A DNA stretch of 64,000 nt from Aquabacter sp040049275 (GCF_040049275.1 NZ_JBDZDT010000003.1:496001-560000), one strand, 5' to 3'; positions 43,804 to 53,383 are shown, numbered from the stretch's first letter. Notes: generated by a model not told the origin, from the letters alone. Made by a program: numbers and translations.

Positions 43804-44724
43804 ATGGAACTGCGGCATCTGCGTTATTTCGTGGCGGTCGCCGAAGAAGGCAGCCTCACCATTGCCGCCGAACAGCGGCTGCATACCGCCCAGCCCTCCC
43901 TCAGCCGGCAGATCCGCGACCTGGAGCTGGAAGTGGGCGTGCCGCTGCTGACCCGCTCGGCACGCGGCGTTGAACTGACGGCTGGGGGCAAGGCCTTCCT
44001 TGACCATGCGCGCCTGGCGCTGGCCCAGGTGGAAGCGGCGGGCGACGCGGCGCGGCGCGCAGCCAGCCCCGGCAAGGCCTGCTTCGTCATGGGTTTCCTG
44101 ACGGGGCAGGAAATGGAATGGCTGCCGGAGGCCTTGCGTATCCTCCACGACGCGCTGCCGAACATCGAGGTGATGATCATCAGCCAGACCTCGCCGGAAC
44201 TGGCGAGCGGCCTGCTCCGGGGCAAGATCGATGTTGCCTTCCTGCGGGCGGAGGAAGAGGCCTCCGACCTCGCTTTCCGGCCGCTGGCGCGCGAGGCCCT
44301 GGTGGCAATCCTACCCAGCGACCACCGCCTCGCCGGCGCGGCGAGCATCCGGCCGGAGGATGTGGTGGGCGAGACCTTCGTCAACGTCTCCCACACCGCC
44401 CCGGCGCTGAAGCGGGTGATCGAGGGCTATCTCGGCAAGACGGGGCTTCCCATCGCTGCCCAGCACGAGGCGGACAATCTCGCCATGGCCATATCTCTGG
44501 TGGCCTCGACCCGCGGCATCGCCTTCCTGCCGGCCTATGCGAAGAATTTCCTGCCCTGGTCGGTGATCAGCCGGCCCATCGCTGGCGAGGTCCCGTACAT
44601 CGATCTGATGCTCGGCTACCGCAAGGCCAATGCCTCAGCGATCCTCAAGCTGTTCCTGTCGCGGGTGGATGAACTGATTGCGCGGGTGACACGGGGGAAA
44701 TCCCCGGACCATGTCGGCGGATGA
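43804..44724 (+). CDS. LysR family transcriptional regulator
   Basis: A 306-residue LTTR. The start MELRHLRYFVAVAEEGSLTIA and HTAQPSLSRQIRDLELEVG form the winged helix. The effector domain begins near residue 92. It is HcaR/CbnR-like in this general N-terminal pattern, but the inducer is unknown. It is divergent from the DUF427 gene. Confidence 0.92.
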   Translation: MELRHLRYFVAVAEEGSLTIAAEQRLHTAQPSLSRQIRDLELEVGVPLLTRSARGVELTAGGKAFLDHARLALAQVEAAGDAARRAASPGKACFVMGFLTGQEMEWLPEALRILHDALPNIEVMIISQTSPELASGLLRGKIDVAFLRAEEEASDLAFRPLAREALVAILPSDHRLAGAASIRPEDVVGETFVNVSHTAPALKRVIEGYLGKTGLPIAAQHEADNLAMAISLVASTRGIAFLPAYAKNFLPWSVISRPIAGEVPYIDLMLGYRKANASAILKLFLSRVDELIARVTRGKSPDHVGG

Positions 44725-44824
44725 CGAGGAAGCAGGAAGGGCTCGATCGCCCGCACGGCGGCGCCTCTCCCCGTGTGGTGGGAGGGAGAGAGCGGCGGAA
44801 GCCGCCTCCCCCAACCCGTCAGTT

Positions 44825-47500
44825 TCACGCCTGGCTGGCAGCCTTGCGCCCGAGCGCCGCCTGCGCCGCCGCGAGGCGGGCGATGGGCACGCGGAAAGGC
44901 GAGCACGACACGTAGTCGAGACCCACCTCGTCGCAGAACGCCACCGAGGCCGGGTCGCCGCCATGCTCGCCGCAGATGCCGAGCTTGATGTCGGGACGGG
45001 ACTTCCGTCCGCGCTCGACGCCGATCTTCACCAGCTCGCCCACGCCGCCCACGTCGATGGAGACGAAGGGGTCCACCTCGATGATGCCCTTCTGAACGTA
45101 GGGCCCGAGGAAGGTGCCCGCATCGTCGCGTGAGACGCCGTAGCAGGTCTGGGTGAGGTCGTTGGTGCCGAAGGAGAAGAATTCCGCCGTCTCGGCGATC
45201 TCCTGCGCCCGCAGGCAGGCCCGCGGCAGCTCGATCATGGTGCCCACCTGGAAGGTGAGCTTGGCGCCGGTTTCCTTCTCCACCGCCTGCGCGGTCTTCT
45301 GGATCACGGCATTGACGATGTCGAACTCCGCTTTGGTGGCGATGAGCGGCACCATGACTTCCGGCACCACGGCCTCGCCGGTGCTCTTGGCGGCGATCAC
45401 CGCCGCCTCGAAGATGGCGCGCGCCTGCATCTCGGCGATCTCGGGGAAGGCGATGGCGATGCGGCAGCCGCGGAAGCCGAGCATGGGGTTCACCTCATGC
45501 AGTTCCTTCTGGCGCCGCTCGATGCGCTCCACGTCCACGCCCAGGCTCTTCGCCACTTCCGCCACTTCCGCCTCGGTGTGGGGCAGGAATTCGTGCAGCG
45601 GCGGGTCGAGGAGGCGGATCGTGACGGGCAGGCCCTTCATGATCTCGAACAGCTCGACGAAATCCGCCCGCTGCATGGGCAGCAGCTTGGCGAGCGCCGA
45701 GCGGCGCCCGGCCTCATCGTCGGCGAGGATCATCTCGCGCACCGCCAGGATGCGGCCCGCATCGAAGAACATGTGCTCGGTGCGCGAGAGGCCGATGCCC
45801 TCGGCGCCGAATGAGCGGGCCATGCGGGCATCCGCCGGGGTTTCCGCATTGGCGCGGATCTTAAGCCGGCGCACCTTGTCCGCCCAGCCCATGAGGGTGG
45901 CGAACTCGCCGGACATTTCCGGCTGCAGCATAGGCACCTCGCCGGCCAGCACCTGACCGGTGGAGCCGTCGATGGTGAGGATGTCGCCCTTCTTGAAGGT
46001 CTGGCCCGAGACGGTGAGGGTCTGCGCGCCATAGTCGATGCGCAGCGAGCCGGCGCCGGAGACGCAGGGCTTGCCCATGCCGCGGGCGACCACCGCCGCG
46101 TGGGAGGTCATGCCGCCGCGCGAGGTGAGGATGCCCTCGGCCGCATGCATGCCGTGAATGTCCTCGGGGGAGGTTTCCACGCGCACCAGGATCACCTTGC
46201 GGCCCTGGGCCTTCATGTCCTCGGCCTCGTCGGCGGAGAACACGATGGCACCGGCAGCCGCGCCGGGCGAAGCCGGCAGGCCGCTCGCCACCACCTTGCG
46301 CTCGGCCTTGGGGTCGATGGCGGGGTGCAGCAGCTGGTCGAGGGCGGCCGGATCGACGCGGGCGACCGCCTCTTCCTGGGAGATCCGGCCCTCATTGGCC
46401 AGCTCCACCGCGATCCGCAGCGCCGCCTTCGCGGTGCGCTTGCCGGAGCGGGTCTGGAGCATCCAGAGCTTGCCCTTCTCCACGGTGAATTCCAGGTCCT
46501 GCATGTCCCGGTAATGGTTCTCAAGGGCGTTCGAGATACGCTCGAACTCCTTGAAGGCCTCGGGCAGGGCCAATTCCATGGAGGGCTTCTCGGAGCCGGC
46601 CTCCTTGCGGGCCTTCTCGGTAAGGTCCTGGGGGGTGCGGATGCCCGCCACCACGTCCTCGCCCTGCGCGTTCACCAGGAACTCGCCATAGAGCGCCCTC
46701 TCGCCGGTGGAGGGGTTGCGGGTGAAGGCCACGCCGGTGGCCGAGGTGTCGCCCATATTGCCGAACACCATGGCCTGCACGTTCACCGCCGTGCCCCAGC
46801 TCTCCGGAATGGAGTGCAGGCGGCGGTAGGTGATGGCACGCTGGTTCATCCAGGAGCCGAACACGGCGCCGATGGCGCCCCAGAGCTGCTCATGGGGGTC
46901 CTGCGGGAAGGGCTTGCCAAGCTTCTCCTGCACCTTGGCCTTGTACTGCACCACCAGCGCCGCCCAGTCGTCGGCGGAAAGGTCGGTGTCGAGCGTATGG
47001 CCGTTCTGGAGCTTGAAGGCTTCCAGCAGTTCCTCGAAATGGTGGTGGTCCACGCCCAGCACCACGTCGGAATACATGGTGATGAAGCGGCGATAGCTGT
47101 CGAAGGCGAAGCGCCGGTCGGCGAGCTGGGCCACCGCTTCCACGGTCGCGTCATTGAGGCCGAGGTTCAGGACCGTGTCCATCATGCCCGGCATGGAGGC
47201 GCGGGCGCCGGAGCGGACCGAGACCAGGAGCGGGTTCGCGCTGTCGCCGAAGGTCTTGCCCGTGATCTCGCCGACCCTGGCCAGCGCCTTTTCCACGTCG
47301 CCCTTCAACTCGGCCGGGTAGGTCTCGCCATGAGCGTAATAATAGGTGCACACTTCTGTCGGAATGGTGAAGCCGGGAGGAACCGGGAGGCCCAGATTGG
47401 CCATTTCGGCAAGGTTCGCGCCCTTGCCGCCCAGCAGGTTCCGCATGTCGGCTTTCCCTTCGGCCGTGCCGTCACCGAAGGAGTAGACCCATTTCGTCAT
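44825..47500 (-). CDS. ppdK: Pyruvate, phosphate dikinase
   Basis: Interconverts pyruvate, ATP and Pi with PEP, AMP and PPi. 891 residues, full length. The N-terminal ATP-grasp domain begins VYSFGDGTAEG and LLGGKGANLAEM. The swivelling domain has the phosphorylated His in SRGGMTSHAAVVARGMGKP near 465, with the regulatory Thr beside it. The C-terminal PEP-binding barrel includes EFFSFGTNDLTQTCYGVSRD near 835. It stands alone; no regulatory kinase gene is adjacent. Confidence 0.97.
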   Translation of the reverse strand: MTKWVYSFGDGTAEGKADMRNLLGGKGANLAEMANLGLPVPPGFTIPTEVCTYYYAHGETYPAELKGDVEKALARVGEITGKTFGDSANPLLVSVRSGARASMPGMMDTVLNLGLNDATVEAVAQLADRRFAFDSYRRFITMYSDVVLGVDHHHFEELLEAFKLQNGHTLDTDLSADDWAALVVQYKAKVQEKLGKPFPQDPHEQLWGAIGAVFGSWMNQRAITYRRLHSIPESWGTAVNVQAMVFGNMGDTSATGVAFTRNPSTGERALYGEFLVNAQGEDVVAGIRTPQDLTEKARKEAGSEKPSMELALPEAFKEFERISNALENHYRDMQDLEFTVEKGKLWMLQTRSGKRTAKAALRIAVELANEGRISQEEAVARVDPAALDQLLHPAIDPKAERKVVASGLPASPGAAAGAIVFSADEAEDMKAQGRKVILVRVETSPEDIHGMHAAEGILTSRGGMTSHAAVVARGMGKPCVSGAGSLRIDYGAQTLTVSGQTFKKGDILTIDGSTGQVLAGEVPMLQPEMSGEFATLMGWADKVRRLKIRANAETPADARMARSFGAEGIGLSRTEHMFFDAGRILAVREMILADDEAGRRSALAKLLPMQRADFVELFEIMKGLPVTIRLLDPPLHEFLPHTEAEVAEVAKSLGVDVERIERRQKELHEVNPMLGFRGCRIAIAFPEIAEMQARAIFEAAVIAAKSTGEAVVPEVMVPLIATKAEFDIVNAVIQKTAQAVEKETGAKLTFQVGTMIELPRACLRAQEIAETAEFFSFGTNDLTQTCYGVSRDDAGTFLGPYVQKGIIEVDPFVSIDVGGVGELVKIGVERGRKSRPDIKLGICGEHGGDPASVAFCDEVGLDYVSCSPFRVPIARLAAAQAALGRKAASQA

Positions 47501-47600
47501 ATTGGAGATCCCTTGGGGTGTTCACGCTTCGCGGGAAAACAGCGCGGTTGCTTTAACCGCTGCGGCCTGCGCCTTCAACTGCACCCATCCGCGCACCTTC

Positions 47601-47741
47601 TCAGTGGTGGATGAGGCCAAGGATGCCCACCAGGATCAGATAGGCCGCCACCAGGAAGTTGAGCAGGCGGGGGAAGATCAGGATCAGGACGCCCGCCACG
47701 AGGGCGATGACGGGCGAGAGCATGACGATGTCGATGTTCAT
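47601..47741 (-). CDS. DUF3096-like 46-residue membrane protein
   Basis: Reads MNIDIVMLSPVIALVAGVLI, then LIFPRLLNFLVAAYLILVGI and ends IHH. Two short transmembrane helices are joined by a Pro-Arg turn, the DUF3096 pattern. GGAGACGCCCC precedes the ATG. The function of the family is unknown. It lies 100 bp before ppdK on the same strand. Confidence 0.7.
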   Translation of the reverse strand: MNIDIVMLSPVIALVAGVLILIFPRLLNFLVAAYLILVGILGLIHH

Positions 47742-47960
47742 GGGGCGTCTCCGTTGAAGGGCGCGCGGCAAGGTCCACGCTTAGAAAGACGGCGAGGAAA
47801 ACACGGTTCCCCAACAGGGGCGCGACATGTTCGCAAGTGCCGCGACAGCACGAAATCGCCTCTTCAGCTGCGCGCTCACGCCGCTGTGAAGGCAGAAGCG
47901 TTGCAGCGCAACGGCATGTGCGGCGATGCTGACCCAACGCGAGCCGTGGGGAATATCTAA

Positions 47961-48773
47961 ATGGGCTGGAAGGGTCTCATCGCGACCATATGCGGCGCCC
48001 TCGCCTTGGCGGGCATCGGCTTGCCCGCGCAGGCCCAGCCGGAAAAATGCCCCCGCATGGTGGCGGACGCGCCCGCCCCGAAACTCTGGCGTGCCGCCTA
48101 TCGGCCCGTGGCGGCCGAAGGCAACCAGGTGAGCCTGACCTTCATCGGCCATTCCACTTTTCTGATCGAGAGCCCCAAGGGCATCACCATCGCCACCGAC
48201 TACAACGACTATGTGCGGCCTAAGACGCTGCCCATGGTCGTGACCATGAACCGGGCGCACGACACCCACTACACCAATCATCCCGACCCCGGCATCGCCT
48301 ATGTCCTGCGCGGCTGGAACCCGGATGGCACGGGCCCGGCCCATCACGAGCTGACGCTGGAGGATGTGTGGATCCGCAACGTGCCGACCAATATCCGCTA
48401 CGGGTCGGCCACCCTCTATGAGGGCAATTCCATGTTCGTGTTCGAGGTGGCGGGCCTGTGCATCGCCCATCTCGGCCACCTGCACCATCTCCTCACGCGG
48501 GATCATCTTGAGGCGCTGGGGCGCATCGACGTGGTGCTCGCCCCGGTGGACGGCTCCTACACGCTCGACATCGAAGGCATGGTGGAGACGCTGAAGGCCA
48601 TCAACGCGCCGCTGGTGATCCCCATGCACTATTTCAGCGAATGGGGCCTCGACCGTTTCCTCTCGCGCCTCGGCAAGGAATACGAGATCACCCGCTCGGC
48701 GAGCGCCACCGTGATGCTCTCGCGCGAGATGCTGCCGGGGAAGCCGACGGTGCTGGTGCTGCCGGGGCGGTAG
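47961..48773 (+). CDS. Exported metallo-beta-lactamase fold protein (UlaG-like)
   Basis: A 270-residue protein with a signal peptide (MGWKGLIATICGALALAGIG, cleaved near AQAQ). The fold is that of UlaG-type MBL hydrolases: LTFIGHSTFLIESPKG near residue 58, AHLGHLHHLLTRDHLEALG near 170, and a late VIPMHYFSEWGLD. The usual THxHxDH metal motif is not intact; the equivalent region reads MNRAHDTHYTNHPD. The protein may bind metal differently or have lost hydrolase activity. Confidence 0.8.
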   Translation: MGWKGLIATICGALALAGIGLPAQAQPEKCPRMVADAPAPKLWRAAYRPVAAEGNQVSLTFIGHSTFLIESPKGITIATDYNDYVRPKTLPMVVTMNRAHDTHYTNHPDPGIAYVLRGWNPDGTGPAHHELTLEDVWIRNVPTNIRYGSATLYEGNSMFVFEVAGLCIAHLGHLHHLLTRDHLEALGRIDVVLAPVDGSYTLDIEGMVETLKAINAPLVIPMHYFSEWGLDRFLSRLGKEYEITRSASATVMLSREMLPGKPTVLVLPGR

Positions 48774-48789
48774 AGCCCCTATCCCCCGA

Positions 48790-48877
48790 CGTCATGGCCG
48801 GGCTCGACCCGACCATCTCCCGCCGAACTCAAGCACCAAGGATGGCAAGAGATCCCTGGATCAAGTCGGGGATGACG
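48790..48877. repeat. Dispersed paired-hairpin repeat (family A), copy 5, degenerate
   Basis: Arms GCCGGGCTCGACCCGAC and GATCAAGTCGGGGATGACG. Several pairs are lost, so this copy is decaying compared with the others. Confidence 0.7.
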
Positions 48878-48918
48878 TGTGGAGCGGCGACAGCGCCATT
48901 TTGCAGCTTGACGCCGAC

Positions 48919-49003
48919 TTATGCTCACTCTAAGCATAAGGAAATGGAAGCCGGCTTTCGACCGGCGATTTTTTAAAGCCGCTTATGCTCTGAACGAGCA
49001 TAA
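48919..49003. promoter_or_regulatory. Two NadQ-like operators upstream of nadA
   Basis: Site 1 (48919-48939) has arms TTATGCT and AGCATAA with a seven-base centre. Site 2 (48983-49003) has arms TTATGCTC and GAGCATAA with a five-base centre. Their centres are 64 bp apart, about six helical turns. Site 2 ends just before the ribosome-binding site. The position before nadABC suggests an NAD-responsive repressor such as NadQ (identity inferred). Confidence 0.6.
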
Positions 49004-49018
49004 TGGGAGGGTTTCGCC

Positions 49019-50014
49019 ATGCTCCACGTTCCGGCCTCGCACGGGATGACACTGCCCCTGCCGCATCTCTATGAGCGCGTGGCCCGCCATGTGCCGCCCA
49101 TGGAATGGGAGATCATCTCCGGCGACATCCAGGCGATCCTCGACCTGAAGCGGCGCCGGAACGCCATCCTCCTCGCCCACAATTACCAGTCGCCGGAAAT
49201 CTTCCACACGGTGGCGGACATCGTCGGCGACAGCCTGGCGCTTGCCCGCGAGGCAGCGGCCACCGATGCCGACGTGATCCTCTTGGCGGGCGTCCACTTC
49301 ATGGCCGAGACCGCCAAGGTGCTGAACCCCGACAAGGTGGTGCTGATCCCCGACGAGAAGGCCGGCTGCTCGCTCGCCGAATCCATCCGGCCCGAGGACG
49401 TGCTGGCGCTGAAGGCCAAATATCCCGGCGTGCCTGTCGTGACCTATGTGAACACGTCCGCCGCCGTGAAAGCGGTGTCCGACGTCTGCTGCACCTCGGG
49501 CAATGCCAAGAAGGTGGTGGAGGCGCTGGGCGTGCCGCGCGTCATCATGATCCCCGACGAATATCTCGCCCGGAACATCGCCGCGCAGACGGATGTGGAA
49601 ATCATCTCCTGGCACGGCCGCTGCGAGGTGCATGAGCGCTTCACGCCCATGGACATCGCCGAGATCCGCGACATCTACCCTGATGTGACCGTCATCGCCC
49701 ATCCCGAATGCCCGCCGGATGTGGTGGCCGCCTCCGACTTCTCCGGTTCCACTGCCGAGATGGTGGGCTTCGTGGCGGACAAGCGCCCGGCCCGCGTCGC
49801 CCTCGTCACCGAATGCTCCATGGGCGACAACGTGGCGGTGCATTATCCCGAGATCGACTTCGTGAAGCCGTGCAACCTCTGCCCGCACATGAAGCGCATC
49901 ACCCTCTCCAACATCCGCCGGGCGCTGGAGACCATGGGGCCGGAAGTCACCGTCGATCCCGCGCTCCTGCCGGGCGCGCGCCTCAGCGTCGAGCGCATGC
50001 TCGCCATCCGGTGA
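49019..50014 (+). CDS. nadA: Quinolinate synthase A
   Basis: Condenses iminoaspartate with dihydroxyacetone phosphate to quinolinate, using a [4Fe-4S] cluster. 331 residues. Landmarks are LLAHNYQSPEIFHTVADIVG, the Cys in DEKAGCSLAES, the Cys in WHGRCEVHERF, and CNLCPHMKR near the end. GGGAGGG lies about seven bases before the ATG. First gene of a tight nadABC operon. Confidence 0.97.
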   Translation: MLHVPASHGMTLPLPHLYERVARHVPPMEWEIISGDIQAILDLKRRRNAILLAHNYQSPEIFHTVADIVGDSLALAREAAATDADVILLAGVHFMAETAKVLNPDKVVLIPDEKAGCSLAESIRPEDVLALKAKYPGVPVVTYVNTSAAVKAVSDVCCTSGNAKKVVEALGVPRVIMIPDEYLARNIAAQTDVEIISWHGRCEVHERFTPMDIAEIRDIYPDVTVIAHPECPPDVVAASDFSGSTAEMVGFVADKRPARVALVTECSMGDNVAVHYPEIDFVKPCNLCPHMKRITLSNIRRALETMGPEVTVDPALLPGARLSVERMLAIR

Positions 50015-50018
50015 TCCC

Positions 50019-51539
50019 ATGACCCATGCCGCCGACCGCGTGATCGTGGTCGGCGCGGGCCTTGCCGGCGTCGTCACGGCGCTGGAGCTCGCGCCGCTGC
50101 CTGTCCTCCTCATCGCGCCCCGCACCGCAGACGAAGCCACCCGCTTTGCCCAGGGCGGCATTGCGGTCGCCATGGGCGCGGACGACGCCCCGCATCTGCA
50201 TGCCGCCGACACGCACGCGGCCGGCGCCGGGCTGTGCGATGCCGACATCGTCGCCAAGGTAACGGAGGAAGGCCCTCGCATCGTCGAGCGCCTGCTGGCT
50301 TGGGGTGTCGCCTTCGACCGGGAGGCGGACGGCGCCATCGCGCTCGGCCTGGAGGCCGCCCATGGCCGTTCCCGCATCCTGCATGCGGGCGGCGACGCGA
50401 CGGGGCGTTCGGTGCTCGACACCCTTATCGCCCGCGCCCGCAGCGCGCCCCATCTGGAGCGGCGCGCCGATCTTACGGCCGTGCGGCTGAAGGTTCTGGA
50501 CGGCTGCGTCGCTGGCCTCTGGTGCCGCGATGAAGACGGCGCGCTCGTCCTCGTGCGCGGCCGGGCGGTGGTGCTCGCCACGGGCGGCCTCGGCGGGCTT
50601 TATGCCTCCACCACCAACCCGTTGTCCGCCGTGGGCTCCGGCCTCGCCATGGCGGCCCGCGCGGGAGCGGTGCTGCGCGACCTCGAATTCGTGCAGTTCC
50701 ACCCCACCGCCATCGCCACCACCAGTGACCCCATGCCGCTCGCAACCGAGGCGCTGCGGGGGGCAGGCGCTGTTCTGGTGAACGATGAAGGCGCGCGTGT
50801 CATGGCCGGCACGGCGGGCGGCGACCTTGCCCCGCGCGACGTGGTGGCCCGTGCCATCCACCGGCAGATCGTCGCCGGCCGGAAGGTCTTCCTCGATGCG
50901 CGCGACGCGGTCGGCGCAGATTTTCCGCGGGCCTTTCCCTCTGTCTACGCCTTGTGCCGGCGCAGCGGCATCGACCCCGAACGGGAGGCGATCCCCGTGC
51001 GCCCGGCCGCGCATTATCATATGGGCGGGGTGAAGGTGGACGGGGTGGGTCGCACCTCCCTGCCCGGCCTTTATGCCTGCGGCGAGGTGGCCTCCACCGG
51101 GCTTCATGGCGCCAACCGGCTTGCCAGCAATTCGCTGCTGGAGGCTCTGGCCTTCGCCCACTGGATCGCGGCGGACGTCCGCGCGAGCACGGCGATAGCC
51201 GCGGCCGGCGATGGCCGCGCGCCCCCTCTGCCGGCACCGGTGGAGAGCACCACCCTCCTCCGCCGGGCCATGGACCGCCATGCAGGCGTGGTGCGCGATG
51301 CCGAGGGCCTGTTCGCGGTGGTCCGCCAGTATGCGCCGCGCATAGCGACGGACGATGCCGCCCTCTTGGCCGCGCTCATCGCCGCCGCCGCCTTGTCCCG
51401 TGAGGAGAGCCGGGGCGGGCATTTCCGATCCGATTTCCCCGCGACGGACGCCGCCCCGCGCCACAGCGAATTCACCCTCAACGACGCGCTCCGGCGCTTC
51501 CCCAGCCTCTCGGACGCATCCCTGAAGGAAGCCGTATGA
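50019..51539 (+). CDS. nadB: L-aspartate oxidase
   Basis: FAD enzyme oxidising L-aspartate to iminoaspartate. 506 residues, slightly shorter than E. coli NadB. The FAD motif is IVVGAGLAGVVTALEL near residue 8. FAQGGIAVAMGADD and the ATGGLGGLYASTTNP segment fit fumarate-reductase-type flavoproteins. ASTGLHGANRLASNSLLEAL is the C-terminal flavin contact. It starts four bases after nadA and its stop overlaps nadC. Confidence 0.96.
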   Translation: MTHAADRVIVVGAGLAGVVTALELAPLPVLLIAPRTADEATRFAQGGIAVAMGADDAPHLHAADTHAAGAGLCDADIVAKVTEEGPRIVERLLAWGVAFDREADGAIALGLEAAHGRSRILHAGGDATGRSVLDTLIARARSAPHLERRADLTAVRLKVLDGCVAGLWCRDEDGALVLVRGRAVVLATGGLGGLYASTTNPLSAVGSGLAMAARAGAVLRDLEFVQFHPTAIATTSDPMPLATEALRGAGAVLVNDEGARVMAGTAGGDLAPRDVVARAIHRQIVAGRKVFLDARDAVGADFPRAFPSVYALCRRSGIDPEREAIPVRPAAHYHMGGVKVDGVGRTSLPGLYACGEVASTGLHGANRLASNSLLEALAFAHWIAADVRASTAIAAAGDGRAPPLPAPVESTTLLRRAMDRHAGVVRDAEGLFAVVRQYAPRIATDDAALLAALIAAAALSREESRGGHFRSDFPATDAAPRHSEFTLNDALRRFPSLSDASLKEAV

Positions 51540-52390
51540 GCCTCGACCCGCTCCCCGCCATCATGACCGAGCCGGTGGTGCGCGCCGCACTTCTGGAAGA
51601 TCTCGGCCGCGCCGGCGACATCACCACGGAAGCGGTGATCCCGGCGGAGACGCGCATGCGCGTCCACATGACCTCGCGCCAGAACGGCACCGTGGCGGGC
51701 ATCGGCATCGCGGTTCAGGCGTTCAGGCTCATGGACCCGGAATTGTCCTGCGAAGTGCTGAAGGAGGACGGCTCCCCGGTCGCGCCGGGGGATGCCGTGC
51801 TGCGCATCGAAGGCCGCGCCCGGCCCATCCTCTCGGCGGAACGGGTGGCGCTCAATTTTGCCTGCCGCCTTTCGGGCATCGCCTCGGCGACGGCGGTACT
51901 GGCGGCGGCGGCCAAGGCCCATGGCCATGCCCGCATCGCCTGCACGCGCAAGACCACGCCCGGCCTGCGCGCGCTGGAGAAATATGCGGTGCGGGCGGGG
52001 GGCGGCGCGAACCACCGCTTCGGCCTCGACGATGCGGTGCTCATCAAGGACAACCACGTGGCGGCGGCCGGCGGCATCACGAACGCGGTGAAGGCGGCCC
52101 GCGGCCATGTGGGGCATCTGGTGAAGATCGAGCTGGAGGTGGACACCCTCGCCCAGTTGGAAGAGGCGCTCCAGATCGGCATCGATGCGGTGCTTCTGGA
52201 CAATATGGGGCCGGACATGCTCCGCGCGGCGGTGGCCATGGTGGCCGGGCGCGCCATCACCGAGGCGTCGGGCCGCATCACGGCGGAGACGGTGCCGGCC
52301 ATCGCGGCGGCGGGGGTGGACCTGATCTCCTGCGGCTGGCTCACCCACAGCGCGCCGATCCTGGACCTGGGGCTGGATTTCGAGGGGTGA
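51536..52390 (+). CDS. nadC: Nicotinate-nucleotide pyrophosphorylase (carboxylating)
   Basis: Converts quinolinate and PRPP to nicotinate mononucleotide and CO2. 284 residues. ACTRKTTPGLRALEKYAVRA is the central signature; HRFGLDDAVLIKDNH follows with substrate-binding His and Lys. EASGRITAETVPAIAAAGVD and DLISCGWLTHS come near the end. ATGA overlap with nadB. Confidence 0.97.
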   Translation: MSLDPLPAIMTEPVVRAALLEDLGRAGDITTEAVIPAETRMRVHMTSRQNGTVAGIGIAVQAFRLMDPELSCEVLKEDGSPVAPGDAVLRIEGRARPILSAERVALNFACRLSGIASATAVLAAAAKAHGHARIACTRKTTPGLRALEKYAVRAGGGANHRFGLDDAVLIKDNHVAAAGGITNAVKAARGHVGHLVKIELEVDTLAQLEEALQIGIDAVLLDNMGPDMLRAAVAMVAGRAITEASGRITAETVPAIAAAGVDLISCGWLTHSAPILDLGLDFEG

Positions 52391-52396
52391 TCCCAC

Positions 52397-52492
52397 CGTA
52401 ATGGCCGGGCTTGTCCCGGCCATCCACGGGGTTCCGCTGGGCACGCGCTTAAGGGAGAGACGTGGATGCCCGGGACAAGCCCGGGCATGACG
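52397..52492. repeat. Dispersed paired-hairpin repeat (family A), copy 6
   Basis: Arms GGCCGGGCTTGTCCCGGCC and CCCGGGACAAGCCCGGG between convergent nadC and the USP gene. Confidence 0.85.
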
Positions 52493-52513
52493 GCGTGCAA
52501 ATGATCCGAACCC

Positions 52514-53383
52514 TCAATCCACCGCCACGATGGGCACGCTCGCATAGCGCAGCAGGCGGGTGAAGGTGGAGCCGAACAGGAAGGCGGTGATGCCCTGCTC
52601 GTGGTGCGCGCCTGCCACCAGGACATCGCCCCACTGCCAGCCGATGGACTCGATGGCCCGCTTCCAGTCCGGCCCGTCGCCGATGCCGCAGGTGGCGTCT
52701 ATGCCCTTCGGCAGGGCGCGCAACGCTGCCTTCTGCGCCTCCACGGCCTGCTTGCGCCAAGTGTTGGCCACGAGGTTCTCCACGTCGTAGCCCACGTTCG
52801 ACGGGTACATCTGGTTGTCCCGCACCACGAACGTGACGAGGCGGAGCGGCACCTTGTGCTCGCGCGCAAGGTCGATGGCGACCGCAAGGGTCGCCTCTCC
52901 CTGGCGGTCGTCGGAGAAGGCGCAGGTCACCCGCTCCAGCCGGCGCGGCGCATTGGAGGCGTAGCCCAGCGGCGCCATCATGGTGGGGCACTTGGTGCCC
53001 GCAAGAACCCCCGACGCCGTCGAGCCGAGGCCCGCGCGCATCTTCTTGCCGTCGCGGGCCGAGCCGACAATGGTGAGGTAGGCGTTCATCTCGTTGGCGA
53101 CGCGCGAGAGGCCCTTCGAGGCGCTCTCGGCCACCACCGCGATATAGTCCGCCTTCACCGCATTCCCCATGAATGCGCGGGCCCGGGCCAGCGCCTTCTG
53201 GGCGTACTGGTCCAGGAACTGCTTGTATTCGGCGTCCACCGCCGCCGGAGAGGGATAGCCCCAGGTCTCCGGCGTCACCACGCAGATCGTGACGGGCACG
53301 TCCCCCGCCACCGCCATCATGCGCCCGACGGCGAGGGCATCCGCCCCGCCCCGGTCCGGCGCATAGCCGATGAGGTAGCTCAT
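52514..53383 (-). CDS. Universal stress protein, tandem-domain
   Basis: A 289-residue protein with two UspA-like halves. The first half ends GSTASGVLAGTKCPTMMAP; the second has GITAFLFGSTFTRLLRYASV, PIVAVD. The second shows the G-x9-GS pattern that can bind nucleotides only in part. It overlaps the upstream APC permease by ATGA, so the two are co-translated; this could be a regulator of transport (inference). Confidence 0.85.
   Translation of the reverse strand: MSYLIGYAPDRGGADALAVGRMMAVAGDVPVTICVVTPETWGYPSPAAVDAEYKQFLDQYAQKALARARAFMGNAVKADYIAVVAESASKGLSRVANEMNAYLTIVGSARDGKKMRAGLGSTASGVLAGTKCPTMMAPLGYASNAPRRLERVTCAFSDDRQGEATLAVAIDLAREHKVPLRLVTFVVRDNQMYPSNVGYDVENLVANTWRKQAVEAQKAALRALPKGIDATCGIGDGPDWKRAIESIGWQWGDVLVAGAHHEQGITAFLFGSTFTRLLRYASVPIVAVD

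Noticed and set aside
44765..44818. CTCTCCCC...GGGAGGGAGAG before ppdK's stop as another family C repeat
   Set aside because: The arms are imperfect and the loop differs; too weak to list as a member.
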